Below are positions 20,301-30,376 of a stretch of DNA of 32,500 nucleotides, in pieces. Position 1 is the stretch's first letter. Each line of letters opens with the position of its first letter. The DNA lies in contig JBBHKE010000312.1 of the NCBI GenBank assembly GCA_037447655.1, forward strand, positions 1 through 32,500, in the 5' to 3' direction. The position numbers and the translations under genes are program-made. A model generated the notes under the pieces. It saw nothing but the letters and a program-made list of their open reading frames with translations. It did no database searches and was not told the origin of the DNA. This DNA is from Zygnema cylindricum. Taxonomy: Eukaryota; Streptophyta; Zygnematophyceae; Zygnematales; Zygnemataceae.

Positions 20301-21784
20301 TGAAATAATGTCCTATAACAAATCAAACAACAGCCCTTCAATTCATCAGACCATATTCACCGCTCCGCTGTCCCCGAAGATTTATGGCATAGTTCAAATG
20401 TAAGAAAACTATTAGAATTCCATCATACTATACGTACTAAAAGTATAATACGCATACAGCACGAGGGTAACAGGATATAAAGTTTCCAATTGTTTTGGCA
20501 CATTTGAAATATGGTGAACTATCCTACACTCAACCGAAAGTGGCACATTGTTTTATCCTTACTACAGCTTACATTGAGTTAATGAATAATTAGCGTTAAC
20601 ACTTTATAAGAATTAACTACAATAAATAAGATTTCTCCACGTGGCTACCAATTTATGATTTTGAGTCACAAAAAATACACACTCTAACTCTAATAGCAAT
20701 GGGCACTGTAGCTTCTAGGAATTTGGTGAAATTATCTGGCTTTCACCGACAAATGTGTGTCCAGGCAAATACATTGATGGAATATTGAGGAAGAGGAGAG
20801 GCAGGGGGAGAGAGAGAGGGGGGGGAGGGAGCGAGGAGGGAGGGGGAGGGAGGGAGGAGGGAGGGGAGGGAGCGCCAGGTGTCAAGTCCAAAAATCTAGT
20901 AGAGGAAAAGATGGCAAATTTCCAAGATACCTAGCATTACCATGTGAAAAAAAATATACAAATAAACAAAAATAAGATAAAAGATGTTACCTGACAAACT
21001 CTCGTCCATGGACGAGAGCCGTTATTCATCAGCATTTCACAAAAGGTGCTTTTACCACTGCCAGGTGGCCCTCCCAAAAGAACCATGAGGGGTTTTCCAA
21101 CCGGTGGCACCACTAGAGAATCTGCCTGCTTCTGTAATGGCTGTGTGAAAAAACGCTTATACAGTTGTTATTCATACTCGCCGTCTCGAGATTCTTTCCG
21201 TTTTTTCCGGCAACACTATCTCCCGCTTGTTCTCCCTCCCTCTCCTTCCCTCCCTCTCTCCCTCCCTCTCCCTCTCCCCCTCTCCTTTTCGTTCCCCCGT
21301 TAAGTGACACTTGTCGCACAGTGCCTTCTTCTTCACAGCTTTTGACGTGATCTTGAAATTTTAAACGGTCTTTAGAGGCATAAGAGGTTGTAAAAGACTT
21401 CTTTTGGCGATAACTATTATCGACTCTTGCAAATGAGTAGTTTGCTTTCTCCAACCATGGTTCATGTGTTCGCTCAACTTGATTGTTAGCCACTTTTAGG
21501 GTTCCTGAATAGTCTGGATGCTTATTAGAGACTTCAGAAAGAAATTCTAAGGGAGATGCAGGTTTCAGGCCAGACAAGTTGATATTTTCTGATCTTCCCT
21601 TTGGCTGCTTGTATTCTTCTCTGTTCTCAGTTCTTCTCTGATCAAGTGCGTAGCTACCGGATTGGATGATGGCAGCATCACCTTTTCCATCCAATGGACG
21701 GTGAAACTGTTTCAAGTGCTCTGGATTACGTCGGTAACATTGTGCACCATACTTGCATACTGCGGGAGATGATGAGTCTTCCAT
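15159..21784 (-). CDS. APTX: Aprataxin-like DNA repair protein: PBZ, kinase, macro, HIT, zinc finger (frameshifted)
   Basis: Aprataxin removes AMP from DNA 5' ends left by failed ligation. The plant form, known in Arabidopsis as bHLH140, fuses a P-loop kinase-like domain, a macro domain and a HIT domain. Exons on the minus strand: 21784-21178, 21121-20991, 20312-20070, 19624-19076, 18765-18404, 18144-17390, 17313-16958, 15969-15799 and 15439-15159. Every splice junction agrees in phase. The exon lengths total 3,455 bases, one short of a multiple of three, and one base is missing in the HIT histidine motif near 15414. Without it the frame ends at 15377, removing the rest of HIT and the zinc finger. 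Adding one base gives 1,151 residues. The cause may be an assembly error or a real null allele. Confidence 0.92.
15498..15520. repeat. (CA)n microsatellite in the aprataxin-like gene
   Basis: About ten CA dinucleotides in the intron between exons 8 and 9, followed by a run of T at 15541-15553. Low-complexity DNA only. Confidence 0.85.
17390..18765 (-). other. APTX: Aprataxin-like exons 5-6: macro (ADP-ribose-binding) domain and linker
   Basis: Exon 5 (18765-18404) includes LLAFPSISTSDFKFD, FRVFAGDITKLRSSKG and HVIANATNW. The codon for W is split with exon 6 (18144-17390), which continues RLKEGGGGVNAAIHAAAGPE, VTHVIHVSLGPN and NDYTKGVALLRSAYQSLF. GDIT, NAT and GGGGVNAAI are the ligand-loop signatures of macro domains. 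After the domain comes a long polar linker containing a GEGEGEGE run encoded by a GGGAGA microsatellite. A 76-base intron (17389-17314) follows and keeps phase. Confidence 0.92.
19076..19624 (-). other. APTX: Aprataxin-like exon 4: end of kinase domain and variable linker
   Basis: The exon opens GPKAEAIVKMKLRRRQLPVY and EEGFRRISVCRSDVEVANTL, matching the end of the kinase-like module in the plant family (LP...EGF.RI). About 140 polar residues follow, ending in an Asp/Glu-rich run (NNDDEEKDDEQEAQEG). The linker is expected to be disordered and joins the kinase to the macro domain. Both borders are phase 0. Confidence 0.85.
20070..21121 (-). other. APTX: Aprataxin-like exons 2-3: P-loop polynucleotide-kinase-like domain
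   Basis: Exon 2 (21121-20991) encodes VVPPVGKPLMVLLGG and PPGSGKSTFCEML, a clear Walker A motif. Exon 3 (20312-20070) gives GGKRGSRKQCLRLTKSAL, then GMGVLIDRCNMEAEQRKDFL, where IDRCN is the conserved kinase-side motif of the plant aprataxin family, and CIARATSRQSHEGG. The domain is related to the kinase of PNKP. Whether it phosphorylates DNA ends is inference. The 678-base intron between them holds a (GGGA)n tract. Confidence 0.88.
20790..20880. repeat. GGGA-rich purine tract in aprataxin-like intron 2
   Basis: An almost pure G/A run of GGGAGG and GAGAGG units within the intron between exons 2 and 3. The same purine motif is encoded in exon 1 (21222-21300) and recurs at 24361-24594. Confidence 0.9.
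21178..21784 (-). other. APTX: Aprataxin-like exon 1: PBZ-type finger and disordered linker
   Basis: The protein starts MEDSSSPAVCKYGAQCYRRN. The Cys at residues 10 and 16 and His at 23 and 28 give C-x5-C-x6-H-x4-H, close to the poly(ADP-ribose)-binding PBZ finger (C-x5-C-x6-H-x5-H). The final His sits one residue early (QFHRP rather than the usual xxHP). About 170 polar residues follow, including a Gly/Glu/Arg-rich run encoded by a GGAGGG microsatellite. The exon ends phase 1 at GCGA|GTATGA. A 56-base intron to GGCAG|ATTC restores phase with the kinase exon, but other borders are possible. Confidence 0.75.
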
Positions 21785-23936
21785 GTTGCCCAGCGTTATC
21801 GTCCATCATTTCAAAATCCTCATCCAAATGTTGAAAATGAATCAAAAATTCGAAGGGAAACACACTATCGCTAGGAGCAAGAGCTGACGTCAAGAAGTAC
21901 AATCATGCACCCAGTTTTCTAACATATTTTTGCTTGGCGCAGAGATGACGTCAACAAGTACAGAGTCCATGAAATCTGACGACGTCACGATGGCCATGGC
22001 AAATTTAGAACTCAACGGATCGCATCAAAAAAGTGTACAGTTTATACGTCCGGATGTGAACGATATCCCAACAGTTGTACAAACGACAAGTCTTCGTTAA
22101 ATAAAAGTTTCGGGATGCGTAAAAAACGAGCTGTTGAACGCGCAACATGATACGACCGTACAGATTGCGTACTTTACGTCAAACTCTGAATGGTTAGAAT
22201 ACGATAAGTATATAATATTTCACAAATTTTATATAATATATACAATATCATATACTTAATTCGTCACATGATTGTTACGTGAAGTGTGATAAAAAATTGC
22301 CCTTGACATCGTCATATTTAGGCTATTAGAAGTACGAATCTACAGGACGGCAGAAGGGCGAAATTCTATGCGGATGTCGTTTCTTCTACACAGGGCAAGA
22401 ATCTCTTTGTGAGACCGTACATATGATTTACATTTAAATTTTTCTCCTTCAAAATTATGGTATTATAGCGATTCATGACTCATATTCTTCGATCATTTCT
22501 CACAATCTCAAAAAATCTGGACTGTCCACACTGTACAAAGTCAAAATTCTTAAACATGCATTTTTAAGTTTGGAAACTGTTTTCCAAAACCAGCCATGGG
22601 AATTGCCAAGACTCTCATGTTCGCATGTATGTATTTTCTACCAGAAACTCCTCTCACACACCAACCATCAAGGCCACAATCTGTTGGAAATTGATGATTT
22701 TGTCCCAAAAATAACATATTTGAACGAATAACAAACCCTCAATAACAAAACAACATTTGAGAGTCAGCATTTTAATTCTTCTGCAGTTAACAATCACTTT
22801 CTCATTAGAGTCTTTGGGACGAAAAGACCCAAAGGTCAATCTGTTTACCTCACTCGAAAAGATTTCACTAGAAAAAGAAAGAAAAAATCACCCGAAACTT
22901 TTTTTTTGACTAGAAAACGAAGAAAAGTATCGCCCGGTTACCGCCTCTTATAAATGCATGCCTTCAGCGTTGGCCAATCAATGGACGCGAGCTTCTTCCT
23001 GTTGATTGGTTCAGCAACCTGACCACAAAACTCAAGCAATATAGTCAAAAACTAACCAAGGAAACAGCTTCTTGTATTGTACCATTCACATCACTAATAG
23101 AATTGATCACACCACATCAACATAGTGTTTTTTCTGACCCGAAATAATAAAAGTAGCATTAACAACACTATTTCAGTAAGTGGCTCACAATAAGCCATGT
23201 TCCGAAGCGCAATTTAGTGTAATTAGTTCAAATAAACGGTTAATGCAATAACTGACCAACTCTAACTGCGTTGAGCAGTGTCCTATACTGCACTGTACTG
23301 CATTGTACTATACTACAGATATGTTGTTTGAATTTTAAAGATAACCACTGTTCATTACCACTTCTAGCCTAAACTTCGCTACGCACTACACTGCCCATCA
23401 CTTTTAGAGTTAATCAAAGGTTTTTTTAGGGTTTTTGAGTGACTGTTTTTCTGACCCAAAATCATAACATTGTGTAAATACCGCTATTTAATTAAGTAGC
23501 CTATAATGAACCAAGTAGGAAAACACAATGCAGACCAAAGTATTAACCCTAATAATTCACTAACTCACAAAGCGATGGTTGGTGTACTTTTCACAAACTA
23601 AGTTCAAACTTGCCACATTAACGTTAAGTTCAAACTCCAACAAAACCAACCACAACAATCCGGAATGGGTTTGGATTCAGTCAATTTGAGCAATTCATTT
23701 CATTCTTTGGACTTTCACTTGAATTGCAAAAAACTTCCAAGCCCAAAAGATGAAATTCTGGAAAGTTCCAACAAAAAACGTGGATATGAAGAGGAAGTGA
23801 CCTCTCTACATAAGAGTACACCACTGAACATATACTACTACTGCTAGGAGATGTAGTATACAGAGAGATACTACATCTCACTATATAGTACTTGATGTAT
23901 AGATGTATAGATGATCTCTCTACATCCCACCACTAC

Positions 23937-24102
23937 TACACCACTCATCGTTGTTAGTGGTAATAACACTAATTCGGTCGCGACTTTTTTTTCGCCAAAA
24001 ATTACAAAATAGAGTTAACAAGATTATTTAACTTAGTACTATTAATTCTAATTTTGCATTAACACTAATAAATCTTTAAGGCTAATAACGATGAGCGGTA
24101 TA
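23937..24102. mobile_element. ~165 bp inverted-repeat element (MITE-like)
   Basis: The left end ACACCACTCATCGTTGTTAG is mirrored at the right by CTAATAACGATGAGCGGTAT. The CGTTATTAG core is shared with the larger elements at 12859 and 28716, so this is probably a short member of the same superfamily. There is no coding capacity. Confidence 0.6.
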
Positions 24103-24360
24103 AATTTCTAGCAAAAATTGATGAAATAGGAATAATTCACATATTGGTAAGTTCGTTTTCCACATTATTAAATAAGTAGTGGACGAAAGGGGACTAAAGA
24201 GGTTTAATACGAACATCCTACCAAGGTAAGACCATTACATAAACTTATTTTCTTGTTCCTTTTTTTTTATTTTTGAATTCTCATCGAAATGACATACCCG
24301 AAAAGGTAATAAGTTTTATACCTTCCAAATGATTACTTCGAAAAGAAAATTCAACAAATT

Positions 24361-24594
24361 GTGCACAAAGAGAGGGGGAAGGGGGGGGGGGGGGGAGGGA
24401 GGGAGGGGGGGGGGAGAGAGAGAGCGGGTGGGGGGATTTGGGAGAGGGAGAGAGAGAGGGAGAGAGGGAGAAAGGAAGAGAGTGAGAGGGGGGTGAGGGG
24501 GAGAAGGGAGACGGGGAGAGGGGGAAAAGGGGGAGAGGGGGAAAAGGGGGAGAGGGAGAGAGGGGGAGAGGAGAAGAGGGGAGGGGGGAAAATT
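24361..24594. repeat. Long GA/G-rich purine microsatellite
   Basis: About 230 bases of almost pure purine, mixing GGGA, GAGAGA and poly-G runs, downstream of the RRP8-like stop. The long proline/serine frames on the opposite strand are artefacts of this tract. Confidence 0.95.
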
Positions 24595-24745
24595 TTCCAC
24601 ACATTTGACCTATGCTCTAAACATAAAAACGTAACGAGGCCCTTCCCTATATGCCTGAGTTCTACGCTTCACATGTCAGTGCTTGCAAAGAGAGGAAAAT
24701 TAAACCCACACTTCTGCCAGTTTTCGCAGAAGGGAAGCTGTTAAT

Positions 24746-24758
24746 TAGTATATATATG

Positions 24759-24822
<64 letters not shown>

Positions 24823-24826
24823 CATG
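24746..24826. repeat. (TA)n(CA)n compound microsatellite
   Basis: A TATATA stretch followed by about 23 CA repeats and a further ATATAT, lying just past the stop codon of the RRP8-like gene and so probably in its 3' UTR. Confidence 0.95.
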
Positions 24827-24851
24827 ACATGGAGAATGTGAATTTTCAGAG

Positions 24852-27800
24852 TTATACCTTTTTTTTCTGGAGGAAGAAAATGAGAAACATTTTGTTTGTT
24901 GTGTCCTGCCACCATAACCGCCCAAAACCAACTGTGTTCCTGTCAGAGCTGCAAGGTCTTCAGATTTGACTTTTAAGCTTGACTTTTGAGGTTGACTTTG
25001 AGGTTGACTTTTGAGGTTATCATTTCCGACATCTTTAATTCCTTAACAGGCTAATGCAAAGTCGGCAAAGGTTGGGGTTTAAACGAGGAGATTGATACAA
25101 GCTTATTTCAAATTTGAAATCTGGACTTGGTCAGCCGATGTTGTGAACTTGCAGGAGGTTCTTTTAAACAAAGCGAAAATCAGAGATCCTTGACTTAAAA
25201 TATGATACCCACCATTGATTGGAAAGAACCCGCTGTCAGTTAAACAACTGTTACAGAATTTACATAAGCAATGCTGCAAGACTACTCAAAAGATAAATAA
25301 CTATCGGAAAAAAACATCCTCACCAAAAAATGTAAAAACACACAGCAACCTCGTTGCAAAAAAAGTCGTTACAAGTCAAACTAGAGAAAATCAAACTAAG
25401 TCATTAAAAAAGGTTAGTTTGTATATGACACAAAAAACAAGCCCGTGGTTAATTACGCTTTTCACTTATATTCAATTCAGTTTATCTTGCTTTCTGGAAA
25501 AAAACAATTGTAAACACCTTCATGTTTTCGCAAAATGAACCGAAATGAGTTTGAAGTTTAGCTGCAATGTCAAACACCCAGTTTGCTACTACATGTAAAT
25601 CAATATTAGTATCCCAATCGTCCACGTCATTCAGACCGGAAATACAGTTATTAACACTAAAACAATCCTCATACTAATTATTTCTTAGCGTTAAAAGCGA
25701 TTCACGGTGAAATAGAGTAATCGATTAGTTTGTTCTGTCTTACCGTTCGTTTGTACCGTACTAACACAACCAAGCAACTAACCTGGACAACATACGAACA
25801 GACAAATTCTCAACCATGGTCTTACTGTAATTTGGTAAAGTTGGGCCCGACGGATGGAATTTAAAGCGTGCCTAATCGAAGCAAACTGAACATTCAGAAG
25901 TAAGGCAAACCAGCTCCAAAAATGGTAGCTTTGAAGTGTTGATATAGTTTAAAAAAAATCGGGACTGAGAACTACCCACGCTACCCACACTTCAAAGCAG
26001 TAGACAGCTCCCTTTTGCAGAAAGTTAGCTCTGTCACTGCCTTACCATCGGTAGTTTCGGCCAGACTATTTTATAGCTTGGCATATTTTATTTTTGGACT
26101 TAATAGAAACAATGTTAAAGTCGGATCAGAAAAATATGTATGATATAAAACGACAGTTACTAAGGACTGCAACGAAATGGGAAATATAACAGGACCAACA
26201 AGTAAAGAAGTCACGCAAATAAACTCGCTGACAAAAAACTGGCTAAGTACAGTGAACATTAAGCCTATCGGAACTGAGGTGAAACCTAGAGCTGTTGACT
26301 GAGATTTGTACATTTTGGTACAAAAAAGTATAAAAAAAGGGACAAAAACAAATATATTTAAAAAGGTACAGCTTTTGTACCAAAAAGGGACAAATCTCAG
26401 TCAACAGGCCGACATTTCACCATAGTGCGGATAGGTTCATTGCTATGAAGAAACATACCAGTGACTGCAATCGAAACCCGAGCTCTGCAAGAGCCTTGAT
26501 GAATTCTCCCTGGTCTGCTCCACCAGTAGAAGGATCAAAACGACTCTTAACCTCAGCGATAAGGAGGAAACCACTGACACAATTCAAAAAAGAGGAGGCC
26601 TCAGTAATTTTCCAACCAGCCATTCACAAAAGCTTGGGGATCTCAGAAATAAACGCATGCAAAGATTTTATGTCAGTTCACTAAACGACCTCAACTTCAA
26701 AAAGGAAAGCACATTCACTTCTCTGCTTTCCGCGATCTACCAACACTAAATAAAGGAGAGACAGCAGGAATCTGGTGTATTGATTACAATTACAAATAAA
26801 CCACTTAATATGACATGAGTGGTGCAGAAGAAAAGGCGTTAAATATAAAAAGGAGTGTGGAAAAGACAAACATCCACTACATAATATGAGTTACGTCAAG
26901 CAGCATTAACGACAGAGGTAAAACTCAAACTAAATAGATAGAAAGTGACTCACCTTGGCTTGAGTACTCTATATGCTTCAAAGAGATAAGCGTGATAGTC
27001 GATTCCCATAAGAGACAAGCAGAAGACTGCAACGTCCACAGACCCTTTTTCCAACGGCGTCTGCCGAAACAAGATTATAAAGAATAACAACATTATCAAG
27101 AAAACTAAGTTAATTTCAGTAAAAAATTAAAAGAGGTCAGGGTCATGTAATTGTGTATTTGACCATACCGAAAACGAGAATACTTTTCTCAGGGTGTCCA
27201 CACTTGATGTTGTCAGTTGACAAAAGAAACCCTCGAAAGAACAAAAACCATAAAAAACTAAAGAGTCTATGTGCTGCTTCTGTCACTCACATGAAAGATC
27301 AACATGATAAGAGATCAGGGAAAATGCGAAACGCCAAACCAAAGACAGCATTATGACATTCATCGATGTTTCAAAACACAAGTCGTTTTCAAAAGATTTA
27401 TCATAGAGAAATCATAAACCACTCTCTAACATAACAAATGTGATGTGTGGCTCCCGAGTCAATAGTGAAGTCTGTTGATTCTAGCCTGTCTATTCTAGTC
27501 ACTAAAAACTTGCCTTCGACTTTTCCATCTCCATTTGTTTTTGTTTGCAATGTTTTTATCAACATGACTTGATTTTCAATCACTCTGCAACTTCCTGCAT
27601 TCTGCTATATAATGACGGCTTGTCACAGTAATAGCATTTATTTAAAGATGTCCGGTCATCGTAAAAGTACACTGAAAATGCAAACATCTTCTGACTTTCC
27701 AACAATTGCTGCTAGTTCAGGACAAAAAGAGCCTTATGATGTCGTTATCATAAACAATCCAGAACAAATGTCCCACTCTAGTTTTTTGCAGTGCCCAAAA

Positions 27801-28279
27801 AAAAAACAAAAATGAAGATAGGAGTGGAGGGTGGAGAGTGCAGAGTGCAGATTGCATCACGAGCAACCATTTGATGTCGTAAGAAAAGCATCTGAATTGC
27901 ATTTGGATTGATTTGAAAACCATATAAGGCCAAAAAAAAGAGATGAAGATAGACGAGTGGAGAGTGGAGTGGAGACTGGCGAGTGGAAGTGCAAATTGCA
28001 TCAGAGCAACCATTTAGTGCTGTATTCAAAGCAATTAGATTGATTTGAGAACCATACATGGTCAAAAAAGAAAAGATAGGAGAGTGGAAAGTGGAGAATT
28101 GAGAAGGCAATTTGCACCACAAACAACCATTTCATACTGTTAAGTCAAGCATGTGAATTGATTTGATGTGGAGAAGAATCATACATGTGCCATGTTGCAA
28201 GTTATTACTGATGGATTGGACGACACAAGATCCAAAGAAAACACTTTGTTCGGCACTTTTGCAGCCAGAATAGCATCAC
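24852..28279 (-). CDS. RRP8: RRP8-like rRNA methyltransferase, C-terminal exons only
   Basis: RRP8 is a nucleolar SAM-dependent methyltransferase of large-subunit rRNA. Four exons fit on the minus strand, all phase-compatible. 28279-28185 encodes [20 protein letters not shown] and CNMAH. 27060-26954 encodes [19 protein letters not shown] and FEAYRVLKP. 26573-26459 encodes [20 protein letters not shown] and [11 protein letters not shown]. 24905-24852 encodes [17 protein letters not shown], then TAA. The first exon begins phase 2, just after where the SAM motif I (DFGCG) should end. I find no exon for that motif or for the N-terminal half in the 3.4 kb up to the next gene. It is either a 5'-truncated copy or a gene with exons I missed. 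Confidence 0.85.
25598..25715. mobile_element. Decayed inverted-repeat element in RRP8-like last intron
   Basis: AAAGCGATTCACGGTG near 25692-25708 resembles the terminal repeat of the 12859/28716 family, and the preceding CTCATACTAATTA matches the element near 2455-2590. The left end is not well defined. Confidence 0.4.
26292..26407. mobile_element. 116-bp element with perfect 18-bp inverted repeats
   Basis: CTGTTGACTGAGATTTGT (26292-26309) is exactly reverse-complemented at the right end, finishing at 26407. Inside, TTTTGGTAC and GTACCAAAA also pair, so the whole unit can form a hairpin. This is a small non-autonomous element inserted about 50 bases past an RRP8-like exon. It is unrelated to the CGATTCGCGGTG family. 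Confidence 0.75.
27401..27645 (-). pseudogene. Ty1/copia retrotransposon fragment (gag knuckle and protease start)
   Basis: The minus strand carries [12 protein letters not shown], the active-site block of copia-type proteases. About 170 bases upstream is CYYCDKP, the start of a CCHC zinc knuckle. The second half of the knuckle is in another frame and is followed by a stop before the protease block, so the reading frame is broken at least twice. No LTR, reverse transcriptase or integrase is seen nearby. It lies in the RRP8-like intron 26954/28185, on the same strand as the host gene. Confidence 0.85.
27820..28190. repeat. Three ~125-bp tandem copies abutting an RRP8-like donor
   Basis: Each unit has a GAGTGGAGAGTGGAG-like run, then TGCAAATTGCATCA, GAGCAACCATTT, ATTGATTTGAGAACCATACA and a purine-rich tail. 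Starts are near 27825, 27955 and 28080. The third copy ends on the donor of the RRP8-like exon that ends at 28185 (CAT|GTATGATTC). Copies are diverged, so the array is not recent. Confidence 0.75.
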
Positions 28280-28512
28280 CTGAAAGAACAGATTCCAATT
28301 CATAAAAGGTGAGCATCAGAAATGAGGATCAATTCATACAAGAAGCCAGATTATTGAAACATTTGCATAAAACATATAACGCCATGATGGCAGACATCAA
28401 TGTGGGTCTAAATTACCGTGCAAATTTTAGTCATGAGTACACACACAGGTGCTTCAAACATGCTCCATAGACTATTCTCATATGATATGTTGCTTGCAGC
28501 TAGGACACTTTC

Positions 28513-28592
28513 ATAATCATAATCTATTCATAATCGTAATCATAATCGTAATCGCAATAGTAATCGTAATCATAATCATAATATCAAAATGA
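28513..28592. repeat. (AATCRT)n microsatellite
   Basis: Imperfect repeats of CATAATCGTAAT over about 80 bases upstream of the RRP8-like exons. Nothing else is seen in this segment. Confidence 0.9.
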
Positions 28593-28715
28593 TAATGTCA
28601 TCACCATGATGTTTTTTGTTCAAAAGGAAGCCTAAGTGGGCTTATGAGACATGAAAAAAGTGTATAGACGACTTATAGGGTAATTACATTAGGGCTATAA
28701 CTGGTATTAGTGGCT

Positions 28716-29300
28716 GGTACACCGCGAATCGTAATTAGAGTAAATTACTCTAATTCGGTCGCTCGAAATTTTGACTCTATGAGTGTACACTAATTCCGTC
28801 CAGCTTTTTTTTTTTTTTATTCTCCAATAGCGTAGTTCATTCTTTTTTTTTCTTTATTCTATTTAGGGTTTTTTTCAGTACGTTGTCCCTTAAATAGAGT
28901 GGTGTACGGTCAGTGTCAGACCATACATAAATGTATCTTTTTAAGTTAAAAGTACAATAGATTAGTTTTAGAAACCGTGGACGCATGAGAATGTGCGTTC
29001 TAAAAAGGAAAAAATGTCAGGCCGTAAAAAATCCCGCTCGCACATATTCGTCCGACAGCCGCGTTTCGACCGTGTGAATGTACGACTTCTGTACGATATG
29101 TCAGATTTTGTACGGAGACTTATATTAGTGTAAGCATGTTTGCGACCGACATTTTTTTTTTCAAAGATCTAAATTACCATAATCAAACAATTAGAATGTA
29201 TGATTTGTTCCAAAATTTTCAAATTCTTAAATAGCGTACACCACTGTAATTATTTTTATACGCTAAAAAAACTTACACGCTAATAACGATTGGCGGTGTA
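28716..29300. mobile_element. ~585 bp inverted-repeat element, copy 2
   Basis: The left end GGTACACCGCGAATCGTAAT is mirrored by TAATAACGATTGGCGGTGTA at 29281-29300. The interior (TTAGGGTTTTTTTCAGTACG and GAGTGGTGTACGGTC onward) matches copy 3 closely and copy 1 at 12859 more distantly. There is no transposase. Confidence 0.75.
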
Positions 29301-29931
29301 GCGTGTCGTGATACGAGCCAGTTGTCCGTACGAAAAGTAAACGCTTTGCGGACATGATATGTACGAAACCTTCCAAACCAAAATGTACTGCCCCGCAAGC
29401 GTTTTTCAGACCAAAACAACCTTGAAGGATCTTAGAACATGCCATCTTTTCTTTTTTTCCATCGTATTTTTTTTTTACATTACGTGTTCTCTTATCGGTT
29501 GGTCCTCTAGTTTGTTCATAAGTTTGCGACTGAATGAATTTTTGTACAGTTCCGCGTCCGTGCGCCGTTTCAAATTCTTCAAAAGCGAAAAAGTGCATTC
29601 AAACATGATGTCCGATAGCGGATGGCGATTGCCGTTGCTCTATCAGCTATCTGGTTTTACGCCGCCAACTGCGTTTTTGTCGCCGCTTCGCTCCAAAACG
29701 GTCAAACCAACTGCCCCAACCGTCACCGCCGCGTTTTTTGTCATTTTATGAAATATGGCGTACGGATCCCAAAATTTATGACATCCGTTTTCCCATTTTT
29801 CAAGTGTGAACCACGCAACAGTGATTCACATCCTTTCTACGAAGGACCCGATCCTGACCGTCCGATCGTATTTTTGAGAGTGCGAATAAATTCCGTACTC
29901 CCGATAGTGTGCCAGACATTTTTTGGCAGCA

Positions 29932-30153
29932 ACACCGTGAATCGCTATTAGCGTTAGTGTTTTTTTCGTCTCTTAAAATATATTTTCTCCGTACACAGAT
30001 GAAGGATTGTGGATCTGACGGTTGCAAATGAAAGGTAAAACTCTCAGCTTCCGATTGGCGGTCTCAAATTGAAAGTCGGACATGCGTGTACGGAGAAAAG
30101 ATGTTTTAAGTGCTGAAAAAATTATCAACACTAATAGCGATGCACGGTGTACA
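29932..30153. mobile_element. ~222 bp inverted-repeat element (short form)
   Basis: The left end AACACCGTGAATCGCTATTA pairs with TAATAGCGATGCACGGTGTA at the right. It shares the CACCGNGAATCGNTATTA end with the long elements but has a different interior, and stands directly against the next element. Confidence 0.65.
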
Positions 30154-30376
30154 GTACACCGTGAATCGGTATTGGCGTAATGGACGCTATTTAAGGTACC
30201 TTTTTTTTTTAAATTCTCAAATAGAATTATCCACACTATTTAAAAAAAACCCTAATTCCTAATTAGAATAAACGATTTCGTTGAAAATTTCCAAATTCTC
30301 AATTAGCGTAAATGACGGTAATTGTTTCCCACGCTTAAAGAAACCTTTAGCGAATAGCGATTCCGCGATAATGTAT
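30154..30376. mobile_element. ~223 bp inverted-repeat element, back-to-back with the previous
   Basis: It begins GTACACCGTGAATCGGTATT immediately after the right end of the preceding element and ends GCGAATAGCGATTCCGCGAT near 30376. The interior contains two AAATTCTCAA segments also seen in the long elements. Confidence 0.5.

Larger units (their letters stand above)
21785..24851. other. Intergenic region between the aprataxin-like and RRP8-like genes
   Basis: No recognisable coding region. It should include the aprataxin-like promoter just above 21784 and the RRP8-like 3' UTR below 24852. Contents seen are an inverted-repeat element (23937-24102), a perfect 12-bp hairpin (GAGATGTAGTAT at 23848-23859 with its complement at 23868-23879), a purine tract (24361-24594) and a CA microsatellite (24770-24816). 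A 60-codon frame at 23665-23847 is not recognised. Confidence 0.6.

Noticed and set aside
23665-23847. 60-codon frame starting MGLDSVNLSNSFHSL
   Set aside because: No recognisable family, no splice or promoter support, and it ends in a hairpin region.
24281-24604. Long proline/serine- and glycine-rich open frames on both strands
   Set aside because: They are translations of a GA/G-rich microsatellite, open in several frames at once.
25215-25538. 107-codon lysine-rich frame on the plus strand
   Set aside because: AT-rich, lacks an ATG start, inside an RRP8-like intron, and unlike any protein I know.
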